Below are positions 19,464 to 28,957 of a DNA stretch of 64,000 nt, one piece after another. The notes beneath the pieces are model-generated. The model made no database searches. It was not told where the DNA came from and saw nothing but the letters and a program-made list of their open reading frames with translations. Each line of letters begins with the position of its first letter. Within the stretch, counting starts at the first letter, position 1. This stretch comes from Crithidia expoeki (lineage: Eukaryota; Euglenozoa; Kinetoplastea; Trypanosomatida; Trypanosomatidae): the NCBI GenBank assembly GCA_900240875.1, contig OESE01000215.1, forward strand, positions 434,001 through 498,000, read 5' to 3'. The position numbers and the translations under genes were made by a program.

Positions 19464-20306
19464 CTACATCATTGTGCAGTTGTCTTGCCGATCCCTGGTC
19501 TTCTCCAGCTCGATGCGGGCCTTCGAAACGCCGGCGAGTGCCTTCTCCACGCTGTAGTCAATACGATCAAGCATCGTCCCCTGGTCTGCAACCATGCCGT
19601 GCACGGCCTCAAATAAACTATGAATTTCTTGGATGCTATCAAAAACCTCTTTTATTTCCTTACTCGTTTGCTCCTGGCGCATTTCTTCGACGAGTAGCGA
19701 CTGAAGGTCTTGTTCGGCGAAGCCCATTTCAAGAAAACGTGCGGTTTTTTCCTCTTGCTTGACCATCTCGTGCGCTGCATCGCTTCCGATCTTCGTGTAC
19801 TTGATTGACTTCTGCTCGCGACGACGAAGCTGCGTGCCGAAGAGCTCTTGTCCTGCTTTAAACTGCGTTGCTAGCTGCCCGAGGCGTATGCAGAGCTGTG
19901 CTCTTACGTTGCGCAAAATCCGGCCCTCTTCCTCGGAGTACGTGGGCTTGTTTTGCGTCCCTGTGAATAGAATGTGCTCTAGCTTCTTTAAGGAGATCTG
20001 GACTTCTGCTGTTCGGTGGTCGATTTCCTCGCGCAGTTTCTTCTCCTCCTCGTCGCTGCATAACTTAGGCTTCAGAAAGGTACGGTGCAGCTCGCTGAGT
20101 TCACCGATCCTTCGTGAAAGGGCAAGAGCGCTTTCTTCGAAGTCGGATGGCAAAATGCTCCACAGCGGCGTGATCACGAGCGGTTGAGTCGATTGCGCCC
20201 GGGGTGTTGGAGAGGACCCTCCGCACTTTGAGTGCGCAGCGGCGCGCCTCTCGGCAAACTCGCCATACCGGCTCCGCACAATCAACCCAGCATCCTCCAG
20301 CGGCAT
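19464..20306 (-). CDS. syntaxin-16/Tlg2-like Qa-SNARE with CaaX end, copy 1
   Basis: 280 residues from ATG at 20306. The N-terminus has SRYGEFAER, then a helical region at 55-165 consistent with an Habc bundle (GELSELHRTFLKPKL). The SNARE motif spans about 212-270: IKEVFDSIQEIHSLFEAVHGMV, zero-layer Gln 242 in DQGTMLDRIDYSVE, a close match to the Stx16/Tlg2 group of trans-Golgi/endosome Qa-SNAREs. Unusually, no transmembrane helix follows. The protein ends DRQDNCTMM, so Cys-Thr-Met-Met forms a CaaX box that would favour farnesylation. The DNA after the TAG encodes no hydrophobic segment in any frame, so the anchor was not lost to a frameshift. Identical copy at 28958-29800. Confidence 0.85.
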   Translation of the reverse strand: MPLEDAGLIVRSRYGEFAERRAAAHSKCGGSSPTPRAQSTQPLVITPLWSILPSDFEESALALSRRIGELSELHRTFLKPKLCSDEEEKKLREEIDHRTAEVQISLKKLEHILFTGTQNKPTYSEEEGRILRNVRAQLCIRLGQLATQFKAGQELFGTQLRRREQKSIKYTKIGSDAAHEMVKQEEKTARFLEMGFAEQDLQSLLVEEMRQEQTSKEIKEVFDSIQEIHSLFEAVHGMVADQGTMLDRIDYSVEKALAGVSKARIELEKTRDRQDNCTMM

Positions 20307-21376
20307 CGTTGACAGAGCCTTTGGGGACACGAGGAAAACAATAGAACACAGAACAGAAACGGGAAAAAACGCAGAAGACGATTTGGTAGAGAGCAATGGC
20401 AGAAAGAGAGGGGTAGGGGACAGAACAACAAGATGCAAGTGGGATCGGTTTGAGCACTAGTTTTTAGCAAGTCGCGCTGCTTTTTTTTTTTTTCGTCAAT
20501 GACATCCCGCTGAAACAGCTTTATTATATATACGCATACATGTGTGTAGATATGTGTGTGTGCGCTTCTGTGTTGGCCTTTCCCCTAAGTCTCTCGTTTC
20601 GATCGAACATGCGCCTCTACAGAGGGGACTACGGCGCAACAGAGCTGCGGGTGCTAATGGGAATCGGTCGTTTCAAAAGTAAGCATCGCTTTCTTGATGG
20701 CTTAGAATTGGCCGTCCCAGCGATGACTGCACCACGGCGCCGGCAAAGGAGAAACAACGACAACAACACTTGCTTACGCTAGGGCGCTGGTGTGTGTAAT
20801 AAAGCCAGCTTTATATATAAACAAACTTGAAAAAATGAATCTGCTCAGATTGCGATGGGATAAAAAAAAAGTGATGGAAAGCTACAATTCCCAAAACGTT
20901 TTTATTTTTTTTTTACAAAATAGAGGAAGAAGGGTGGCCAGCACTTTGCACACAGCGATTGCCAAAAAAAAAGAGCCCGCACTTAATTGTGAAACGACCT
21001 CCTTTCTTCGATCTTTTGATTTCTTTTCCGTTTTTCTTCGCCGTTGTTTCGCCTGCTATTTTCGTGGGCTAAATGAGGCTTTAGAAACCGACGGCGGCAA
21101 CAATTTGATTAAAAAGAAGATAAGGAGACTTGGAAAGTGAGGACGTAGTTGAATTCACTGAAATGTGAATTGTAAGTGCTTCACTTCGTCGCCCATAGCG
21201 AGGTGGAAAGGTGAAGGGGAAAGAGGCGTACGATGAGCTTCAAAAAAGCGGGGGGCTAATGCAGTTCAGCGCAAAAAACGGAGATTGGGTGGTTTAAGTT
21301 TAATGAGGCGAAAGGTGCCGGTTGCAACCTTAAGAAAGGAGGCAGTTCGGTAGAGTTACCATCTTCATATCTCGGA
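20307..21376. other. intergenic, 1.07 kb, copy 1
   Basis: Holds the Qa-SNARE 5' leader (a pyrimidine-rich stretch on the minus strand at about 20325-20420) and the aminotransferase 3' UTR. Homopolymers near 20481 and 20963 differ in length from copy 2. A plus-strand 116-codon frame at 20790-21140 has no recognisable features. Confidence 0.55.
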
Positions 21377-22621
21377 TTACGCGAGGTATTTGTGAAGCTC
21401 TTGGAGGCGTTCAGCGGCTGCGTGAATTTCGCTCCTCGGCCTGCAGCATGCAAAGCGGACGTAGTTTTCATAAAGCGGCTTGCTGTCATTTTTGCAGAAC
21501 GCAGTAACCGGGATGCAGCACACACCGATGGCCTTTGTCAGCCAAAGGCTAAATTGCCAGTCTTTTGCCTGCGACTTGTTTTCAGGGTCGTAGTAGTACT
21601 TCGGATCCACTTTCGAAATGTCAGCGAGAACAAAGAAGCCGCCCTTTGGCCTTACTGGTGCCAATCCGCTGGCTTCCAGTATTGCACAAACCTCATCCAC
21701 ACGAGCGGCGTATTCTTCGCGGAGCTTCTCGTAGAATCCGTTTTCCTCGGCCTTTGCCATTGCTCGAGCCAATGCAATCTGGAAAGGAGTGGCGCAACAA
21801 AACGTCTGGTAAGACACAACTTGCGCAATAGGTGCGATCAGTTTGCTGTCGCCGACAGCCCAGCCAATCTTCCACCCGGTGCATGAGAAGGTCTTTCCGG
21901 CGCTACAAAGCGTAATTGTGCGCTCCCACATGCCCGGCAGGTTTGCGATCGAAAGGTGCGGCTTGCCGTAGGTGAGGTGCATGTAAACCTCGTCAGCAAT
22001 GACGACGATGTCAAATTCTTTTGCAACATCAGCGACGATCTGAAGCTCATCCTGCTCCCATACCTTGCCTGGAATATTCTGCGGAGTATTGAGGAGAATA
22101 AACTTAGTTTTCTCGCTGACAGCTGCCAAAAGAGACTCGCGGGTGAGCTTCCACTGGTCGGCGGATTCAGTAGAAGGCTGAAGAGTGGCGTACCTCACCG
22201 TACCGCCGGTGACATAAATATCCTGATAGTACGCGTCGTAATATGGTTCAATTAGCACCACCTCATCACCGTGGTTCAGGAATGCCTGAAGCGTCGCGCT
22301 TAGCGCCTGCGTAACACCGTCGGTGACAACTAGATTGGGAAGTCCCACCTCGCGGCGGAAGTGCTTTGAGTACGTCTTTCCAAGCTGCCCAACGAGCTCC
22401 GTGTTACCACGAACAGGACAGTATTGGTGAACCAATGGGGTCTCCTCGCTCTTCTCAAGCACCTTTTCCAGCTCTACTAAAAGAAACTCGGGGGGAGCAA
22501 AGCTCGGGAAACCCTGGCCGAGGTTCACCGCCTCATGTTTGTTAGCCAGCGGGGTCATTTCTTCCCAGATGGAATTGGTCGGAAGCCCTTGCAGGCGCTG
22601 TGCGGTGGCAAACTTGGGCAT
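21377..22621 (-). CDS. kynurenine/glutamine aminotransferase (class I PLP), copy 1
   Basis: 414 residues, typical for the KAT I / glutamine transaminase K group. Visible features: AVNLGQGFPSFAPPE near the N-terminus (substrate-side loop), VTDGVTQALSATLQ (cofactor phosphate loop), IEPYYDAY, the N-x-P motif NTPQNIPGKV (178-187, where most relatives read NTPHNPTGKV), IADEVY with Asp 210 that pairs with the pyridine nitrogen, and SAGKTFSCTGWKIGW with the PLP lysine at Lys 243. YVRFACC carries the Arg that binds the substrate carboxylate. Likely reaction: transamination of kynurenine, glutamine or aromatic/sulfur amino acids with 2-oxoacids, possibly also cysteine-conjugate beta-elimination. The start is the ATG at 22621. 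Identical copy at 30876-32120. Confidence 0.9.
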   Translation of the reverse strand: MPKFATAQRLQGLPTNSIWEEMTPLANKHEAVNLGQGFPSFAPPEFLLVELEKVLEKSEETPLVHQYCPVRGNTELVGQLGKTYSKHFRREVGLPNLVVTDGVTQALSATLQAFLNHGDEVVLIEPYYDAYYQDIYVTGGTVRYATLQPSTESADQWKLTRESLLAAVSEKTKFILLNTPQNIPGKVWEQDELQIVADVAKEFDIVVIADEVYMHLTYGKPHLSIANLPGMWERTITLCSAGKTFSCTGWKIGWAVGDSKLIAPIAQVVSYQTFCCATPFQIALARAMAKAEENGFYEKLREEYAARVDEVCAILEASGLAPVRPKGGFFVLADISKVDPKYYYDPENKSQAKDWQFSLWLTKAIGVCCIPVTAFCKNDSKPLYENYVRFACCRPRSEIHAAAERLQELHKYLA

Positions 22622-23425
22622 TTGAAATACAGAGGAAGGATAGTTGAGAGAAGGGAGAAAAATCTGGTAGAGAACGGGGCGGGAAAAAGGAAACAATAAC
22701 CCTCGAATTGGCAAAGTGTGCGTGAACTGTGGAATATAAACGCTTATGCACTAGGTAAATGCCATGGAATTTCAAGCAGGTGCAGAGAAGACATAAAGGG
22801 AAAAAAAAGAGATGAAAGAGTAAAGCAGTGTCGGTTGGCAACTCCTATATGTATATGTTTTTAGCCGCATTTCGTCCAGGCAAATTTGCTCGTGTGGATT
22901 TCCGCTCTTTCCAAAACTGAAAGGTGAGTTATCCTCTTTTTTCTTGGGAAACTGTCACGCAAGAGCTGCGACAGACACTGTCTGATTGCGGTGTGCACGT
23001 TGACTGCTGGTGGTTTTTACAGGGGATACAGAAAACCATCTCGCATCGGGGCCTTAATACGTTCCATGAGGCTGCCGAAAACAAAACAAACAAAACACAT
23101 ACCGCGCTTGCTGTTAACACGTGGGCCGTGCCTTGCAAAGCTGGTTGCTTTAAACGTGTTCAGTCAGTTCAACTCAAAAAAAGTGAGTTCTCTTTGCTTA
23201 CGATTTTTACAGCTTAGCACTGCGCGCGGCACTCTTAACGCACTTAGCCTGACAACTAGCGTTTTTCATCTCGCTTTCCGGGGGGGGGTTTCCATAGTCC
23301 AAGAGCGTGCGTGTGTGTGCGAGGAGGGGGGGGTCAAGATGGACCCGCTTTGGTGCAGAGGGGGCAGCAAAACGGCCTGAACCAGGACATGGCGCAGAGA
23401 GGCCGATGTGAAGCCGCTGGACATG
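22622..23425. other. intergenic left of tRNA-Lys, copy 1
   Basis: 804 bp. Contains the aminotransferase 5' leader region with minus-strand pyrimidine stretches and then sequence with G runs near 23280 and 23324. I looked for a divergent small RNA next to the tRNA and found no recognisable 7SL or U-snRNA core. Confidence 0.5.
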
Positions 23426-23498
23426 GCATTCCTAGCTCAGTCGGTAGAGCGCACGGCTCTTAACCGTGTGGTCGTGGGTTCGATCCCCACGGAGTGCG
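23426..23498 (+). tRNA. tRNA-Lys (CTT), copy 1
   Basis: 73 nt, no intron. Acceptor GCATTCC pairs with GGAGTGC (one T-G pair), D stem GCTC/GAGC, anticodon stem CACGG/CCGTG around loop CTCTTAA (anticodon CTT), T stem GTGGG/CCCAC around loop TTCGATC, discriminator G. The internal A box (TAGCTCAGTCGG) and B box (GGTTCGATCC) for RNA polymerase III are present. A T4 run begins two bases after the 3' end. It lies on the strand opposite to all protein genes. Confidence 0.95.
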
Positions 23499-23499
23499 C

Positions 23500-23505
23500 T
23501 TTTCC
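23500..23505 (+). terminator. RNA polymerase III terminator of tRNA-Lys copy 1
   Basis: CTTTTC immediately after the mature tRNA end; a longer T run follows about 30 bases downstream as a possible back-up. Confidence 0.6.
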
Positions 23506-23740
23506 GAAAACACCGAAGTGTGCAGTGCGTGGGTGCCGCTTTTTTTTTTGTTCGGGGGTGGTGGTGTCTGTAGCGTTTGTTTTTTTCGCTCTTTCTGCGC
23601 GGGGCGCCCCGCCAACCTTCTCATCACTCCCGCCTTTCTCCCCCTCGCCCCCTCATGGCCGCGAAGGGGGCCTCGTGAGGCAAACGCGGGGATTTAAACG
23701 CACTCATCCCTTCGCCTCGGCATTTGTGCACGAGCCGCGT

Positions 23741-24244
23741 TTAAAGCGGAAGGGCGTGCGGCTCGTCGTAGGGCTCGTCGGCGCGCAAAAAGGGGAGCTG
23801 GAGGCTGTCGGCGTGGCCGCTGCGGTGGGTGCCCGTGCGGGTTCGCACCTGTCCCTCCGCAACGCGTGTGACGACGCTGCGCTGGTATAACGCGCCAAAA
23901 AGCGTTCGTGGAGGGGTTGACGGTATATCGTCCGCCGCCGGCGGCCGACTGGCACCCGCCGTTTCAGCACCCCGCTGAACTTCAAACGGGGTGGCGCCAT
24001 ACTCGTGCGGCTGGTGCTTCCACTCCGAAAACCGAAGCGCCGGCCGCTGCACCTTGCAGAATCTGTAGGTGCTGCCGTCCGTGCCGGCCTTGTCGCGGAA
24101 CGCCGGTGGCGGCGGGTTCACTGCTGCGGCGTGGAACGATCGCGTTGGACTTCCCGGGCCGCCCGTGTCCGGCTGTGGTCCGCGCGTGTTGCGCGGCATG
24201 TAGAAGCTCGTGACGTGCATCACCAGGCCGTGCGCCATCGCCAC
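23741..24244 (-). pseudogene. 3' half of the PP1-docking-type gene, truncated copy
   Basis: 168 codons identical to the C-terminal part of the complete gene at 33240-34070 except one Ala/Val difference (24102). Homology stops at 24244 exactly where the duplicated unit ends. The N-terminal region, including the RVRW motif, is missing. The frame runs only a few codons into the junction sequence with no ATG, so any product would start at the internal Met at 24238. Best read as a duplication remnant that may still supply a 3' UTR. Confidence 0.8.
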
Positions 24245-24323
24245 CTTGCTCACACCGGTAAAAGGGAAAAGGCCCCTCCTGCTAACGAGGTCAGCCGCCG
24301 CTGCCTTCCCAAAAGCGCCCCGG
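24245..24323. other. 79-bp junction sequence between duplicated copies
   Basis: Sequence found neither at the left flank of copy 1 nor at the right flank of copy 2. It is moderately GC-rich and includes short C and A runs. It looks like filler from the end-joining event that made the duplication; its source is not in this window as far as I can see. Confidence 0.7.
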
Positions 24324-24841
24324 CCGCAGCCGCCCCCGCGGAGGCGCGCGGGCTCGTTTCGTGGAGGTGGGCCCCTGCAGCGCCAATGCCTCCGTCGGCA
24401 TGGCGGTCGTTGCCGTCAGTTGTCGGGCCCAGCTGCCGCAGCAGGGGCCACGCGACGGGCCTTTCCAAGGCGGTACCCTGGTCGCCCACACCACTAACAG
24501 AAACGCGAGGTGAGGGGAAAGGAGCTACTTGCTCTTTCGCAAAAACAGCGCCAGCTCCTTTTCTCATGCCGCCCGCGAGCCCGTTTAGCAGCGTGCCGTT
24601 GCCCGCCTCACCGCGGCCGCATCAACCGCAGGTTTTCGCACATCCCACAGAAGGAGTGCTACACCATCGTTGCGGCACCCCAGCCGCCCCACGGATCCTC
24701 GACGGGCGCCAGCGACATGCACAACACTGAGACCCCGAGCGCCGGCATCCCCAGCGTTAGCGGCACGAAGAATGAGGAGGGTGGTGCGTTGACGACCGTT
24801 TGGAGGGCATCCGCGTAGGCCCCAACCTCGCGCATTGCGTT
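24324..24841 (-). other. left end of duplicated unit, copy 2, broken coding-like sequence
   Basis: Same as 14828-15345, with the same stops in both candidate frames, so the decay came before the duplication. Confidence 0.3.
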
Positions 24842-25616
24842 TCACCGCAGAAGGCACATCCCGTGTGTAGTTTCATGGCAGCAGGTGCTGCTGTGGCGAA
24901 CCAGGTGAGGCGAGCACGGGGTGCACATTTCCAGACCCGACACCCAGGCCACCACAACCCCGGATAACTCTCGCAGAGGCGCATTCCATGGCTTGTAAAA
25001 CCGCTCCTCGTAGTTTTCGTGGTCCCACTCCCGGCGCAGAATTGTGTAGGACGCGGCGCTGCGAGTGTTGCCGTCCGCTCCTGCATTGCCAGCATCTGTT
25101 TTCACGCCGGCGGTGGTCAGCTAGTCTCCGCCCTCAGGGTGCTTCGAGGATCGTCTATGGCGCACATTGCCGGTGTCGCGTTGCGAACCCGATGGGGGCA
25201 GCGGCGGGCCCCCGTTGATTTCCACAGGCTTCGTCACGCTCAAGTGGCTTCGTGAGGGTGCCGCATCTAACGAATTCTTGTTCGCACCGCTGCCCTCGTC
25301 GTCATTTTTTTTTTTTTGCAAAGGCACCCGCTGTGGCAGGGAGAACAGGAAACCCACGCGGCGAGAGCAACCCACTCCCGCCGTCCCCTCCGCGATCTGT
25401 CAGAGGGTCGGCTTTGGCAAATGCCGGTGAGGACGGCAGCGCTGTGCCCGACACAGCGGTAAATTCGTTTCGCCCGAGCATCGCCGATGGCGGGCAGCAC
25501 GCACTAGCCGTAGTGCTTTGCAGCCCGTTGCTGGCTTTCGCCCTGCCCGCGCTGGCGACACAAGACGCCTCGCGTTCGTTGTTGCGAGGCGTTTTTGAGG
25601 TGAAGATACGCCGCAT
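24842..25616 (-). pseudogene. decayed ORF, copy 2
   Basis: As copy 1 from the ATG at 25616, but the homopolymer near 25304-25316 has 13 instead of 14 bases, so the first frame ends in a TGA right after the Lys run (FAKKKK). The downstream TAG and TGA are shared with copy 1. Confidence 0.4.
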
Positions 25617-27031
25617 GTTTTCGATTTGCGTTACGTAGCGTTGGTGTGTCTCTCATGCGGCCGCCGTATCGTCGTACATTTCGCATATGGGAAGGCACTC
25701 ATCCATGAGTGGTGGGGTGTTTGGGGGCTGAAAGCGCTGGCTCACTAACGATAACGCCACGCTAGCATCTTTTACCGCGTACATAGTTGGTTAGAAAAGG
25801 CTATCTGAATAAGCGGGAAAAGCACTAGCTAAAAGAAGAAAACCGACGAGAAGGTTGGGCATTCCCACTTTAAGTCTATGAGAGAAACACCCCGCGGATG
25901 GGAATGGGGGAGGTGGGAATGAAAGGCAGGATTGACCCTGCAAAAAAAAAAAAAGATTAGCCACACACGCTGTGTATTGCTAGGTGTTCTGGATCGAGGC
26001 GGGCGACACTCACGTTGCGAAAGGCAGCGCTAAAAAGGAAAAAAGACGGGCACCAGAAAACGGTAAATGAGAGCGTTGGTGTGTGGAAAAATCAAATGCG
26101 ACACAATCAGCCGAGCAGCGTCTCGTTAGAACAACAATGGGGCGCGGTGTGCCTAACTCCGCAGCGTGCGGCGTCTGAATTGCCTCTGTGGACTTGCCGG
26201 GTTTCCGCCCGAGAGGATGACGGTAGAAGAAAAGAGGAGGAGGCCACCGACAAACAAAAGCGAGGCACAATGAGAGGGCGACTTGCCCAAGAGAAAACGC
26301 CACAAAAGAAGGTTGCGACTAGTAAAAAAGGTGTTTTTAAAGCCCCCAGCAGGGCCATATAATGTCCACGAGAGGAAAACAATACTGCTACAAAAAGCAG
26401 TGGGAAAAAGTGTGGGTTGCGAAAAGGGAGAGTGGCAGCAAAACGCCGAGCGGAGGAATATCGGGGAGCGCTGGCGTAGAGGACGCCCGCGGTTCTTCTG
26501 ACAAACCCCGCGGTTATGGAGAGACGGCCGATGGAATCTGCATTTTCATTTGTCGCCAGCAGAAGCGACGCTACGCATTCCCACGTTTCCCGGTAATGCA
26601 AGTAATTGCTGAACAAACTTTTCGTCGTAGTGCCATGGCAGCGTGCCGTTTTAGCGCCCTTTAGAAAAAAAGAAGCATTCACCTTCTGTAAAATTTAAAC
26701 ATCTTTCGGAGCAAGGCTCACGTCAAGAATGGCGGGCTTTTAACTCTCTGGCGCGGCTTTTGGCACTGAACAGAAGGTATTCGCACAGCCGCTCAAGCCT
26801 GAGTGGGGACAAAAGCGAAGAAGGTATAAATAGTAACGCTGTGGTAAGGAAAATGGGTGTGCAGCATTTCACGCAGTTACAAAACAACGGCTTTTTTCCC
26901 CCCTCCGGCGATCAAAGGAGCACGTAGCAGTTTGCAAAACTGAAGCCGTTAGGGGAATGCAACCGCTAATTTATGTCTTTTGCGGGGTGTATTGAAATAG
27001 TCTTGCCTGGCTAACGCAGGAGGCCTTGTTG
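25617..27031. other. intergenic, 1.4 kb, copy 2
   Basis: Repeat of 16122-17536 with no difference that I noticed. No gene supported. Confidence 0.5.
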
Positions 27032-27370
27032 CTACTGAATCCCCTTTCCTGTCGTACCGAAAGGCTGGTGAACGTGGTGGCCCCTGTGGGGGCTGTGGTT
27101 TGCCTTGGTGTCGAAGTAGACCGGGCGCTTGGCGTAAATCTGGTTCACCACGACCATGCGCTGCATCTGGCGAAGCTTGTCGCGACCTTCCTTTGCGAGA
27201 AATTTTTTCTGCTCATCCAGAGGTAGTCTGGCGATCGCGTCGAAGTCGTCTTTGATGTGCTGTGCAAAGTACTGGCGGAAGTTGTAGTCGCGGAAGCCAC
27301 GGGCTGTTCGGATCATCTGGCCGCGGAGGCGCCGAATAGACTTTTGAATTGCCTGGGATGGGGCCGACAT
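27032..27370 (-). CDS. Isd11/LYRM4-like mitochondrial protein, copy 2
   Basis: Same 112-residue protein as 17537-17875: RGFRDYNFRQYF core and NQIYA helix, no strict LYR tripeptide. Acceptor and ATG are also preserved, so both copies should be expressed unless the assembly has doubled one allele. Confidence 0.7.
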   Translation of the reverse strand: MSAPSQAIQKSIRRLRGQMIRTARGFRDYNFRQYFAQHIKDDFDAIARLPLDEQKKFLAKEGRDKLRQMQRMVVVNQIYAKRPVYFDTKANHSPHRGHHVHQPFGTTGKGIQ

Positions 27371-27406
27371 TTCTAGACAGGTCACTTTCCTTTGCGGTTC
27401 GGCAAT

Positions 27407-27425
27407 CTGCAAAAGACACCTTTCA
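27407..27425 (-). promoter_or_regulatory. likely spliced-leader acceptor, Isd11-like gene copy 2
   Basis: Same CTTTTGCAG site as in copy 1, ending 36 bases before the ATG at 27370. Confidence 0.45.
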
Positions 27426-28074
27426 CTTTATCGACGAGCTCCCCACTGGCTAAGGGCAGCGGCGGAACTACGCACAGAGCTTTGAAAAGAAACACGGGCG
27501 ATCCTAAGTGGGTAGAAGAAATGCGTTTTAAATTTCAGACGAGCTGTTTGGAAGGAGGGCAGACGTGGAGAGATTGGATGAAAGTTACTATTTTCTTACT
27601 TTTACAACGCCCCCAAAACCATGAAGTCTCCAACGGCCCGCTTTACCCCTGCACTTGCATCGAACATGTTAAGTTATGCGGCGCACCTCGTGGTATTAAT
27701 GGTGCCGGGCCTCGGTTCGGATTCGCCGGTTTTCTATCCGGCGCCACAGCCCAGGAAAGGATCGGCGAGGCACGGCAGGGCGCAGGCGTCTCCAAGGCCG
27801 TTTCGCTTGCTACTCATTCGGCGGGTGTATATAATATTTCTGGCCTTTTTTACTTTTAGGCAAAACCAGCGTGCCATTAATTAAAGGCGTTAGCGATAGG
27901 CCATGCAAAAGCCTGCGGGGAAGTTAAAAGAGAAAAGGAAATGAAAAACGTCGCGCAGCCGAGGACGCTTTGAAGCAAATTGGTCGAGCAAAGTGAGCTC
28001 AACAGTTTTTCACCCGAAAAATAATGACACATAAAACCAAGAGGGCCAGGTGAAAACCGAGAGCGCCATAAAGC
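27426..28074. other. intergenic, copy 2
   Basis: Matches 17931-18580 apart from one missing base near 27826 (GGGTGTATA versus GGGATGTATA). No gene. Confidence 0.55.
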
Positions 28075-28620
28075 TTACGTCATCCGGGCCTCGTCGCGCA
28101 GGTACTCGCCGACATCCGCCTCGTGGAACAGAACCTGGGAGTTCATCTCGCACTTACGGCACTCGAGGGTGCTTAGAGCGGCAACGCCAAAACCTAGTGG
28201 GACGTCGCCCATGGAGAAGACCGCCACCTTTTGGTACTTGGGAGTTGCCTCCGTGATGCGGCCAAGACCGGCACGCGTTACGTTTCCGCCATAGAGAAAC
28301 TTCTGCTCCTGATTTGGCTTTACCCAGATCTTAAACAGCGAGTACTGCGCAATGTACTCCAAGGCGGTGACCTGGATGCGAATGTTCCCATTGTGCGTTA
28401 TCTTGGCGAAGAGGACACCGATGCCCATGAGGTTGCTCTTGGAGACACAGCTCGCTAGCTTTGCAAGGCGGAGAGGCATGTACCAGATGCGGTTCTTGTG
28501 AAGGCGGAAAACGTGTTCCTCCTCTCCCCTGCGCTCGAGCAGGTGGGTTGTGTTTGCGCCGATGTACTGCGCAAGCTTGTCGAAAAGCTTTGCTGTTTCC
28601 TCTTCATCAAGTGGGCGCAT
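28075..28620 (-). CDS. NIP7: 60S ribosome biogenesis factor NIP7, copy 2
   Basis: 181 residues identical to copy 1 (MRPLDEEET start, PLGFGVAALST in the PUA domain). Intact start, stop (TAA) and upstream T-rich/TAG acceptor. Confidence 0.93.
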   Translation of the reverse strand: MRPLDEEETAKLFDKLAQYIGANTTHLLERRGEEEHVFRLHKNRIWYMPLRLAKLASCVSKSNLMGIGVLFAKITHNGNIRIQVTALEYIAQYSLFKIWVKPNQEQKFLYGGNVTRAGLGRITEATPKYQKVAVFSMGDVPLGFGVAALSTLECRKCEMNSQVLFHEADVGEYLRDEARMT

Positions 28621-28957
28621 TTTTCTTTCTTTGGAGGAAGTGTAGCTATTCAGCAAAAATAAAAAACAATGGGGGTTTTAGAGGCGGGATGGGGGGAAAG
28701 AGAGGAGGGGTTTGGGGGTGGGTGGAGTAACGAAAGCGACCCCCGCACCACACCCGTGGACCGCTGGTTCGCAACGCTGGCGAAAGGACGGGTACTTGTT
28801 ATTAATTAAAATGCTAAGAGATGGGGATGCCACCGTCCTTAAAAGAAAACAAAAAAGCCCACTTCACTAATATCACGTTGGGCGCGGGTCTTCGTCGCTG
28901 AATGAGGTCGCAGGGGTTGGTGCTTTTTATTTGTCTTCATTATTCCTCGCTTATTTG
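28621..28957. other. intergenic, copy 2
   Basis: Repeat of 19127-19463 including the NIP7 acceptor region. No gene. Confidence 0.55.

Larger units (their letters stand above)
14828..24244. repeat. tandem segmental duplication, copy 1 (9.4 kb)
   Basis: 9,417 bp repeated at 24324-33743 in the same orientation at an offset of 9,495-9,499. Contents: decayed ORF, Isd11-like gene, NIP7, Qa-SNARE, aminotransferase, tRNA-Lys and the 3' half of the PP1-docking gene. The differences I noticed are few: a G/A at 20665-20666 versus 30161-30162, a G/A at 24102 versus 33601 (Ala/Val codon), a one-base indel near 18331, and homopolymer lengths near 15809, 20481 and 20963. Confidence 0.95.

Noticed and set aside
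22622-23425. Divergent 7SL RNA or U-snRNA gene next to tRNA-Lys, as known near some trypanosome tRNAs
   Set aside because: I searched both strands by eye for the SRP domain IV core (GGTAACGGAGCA-like) and U6/U2 openings and saw none. A covariance-model search would be decisive.
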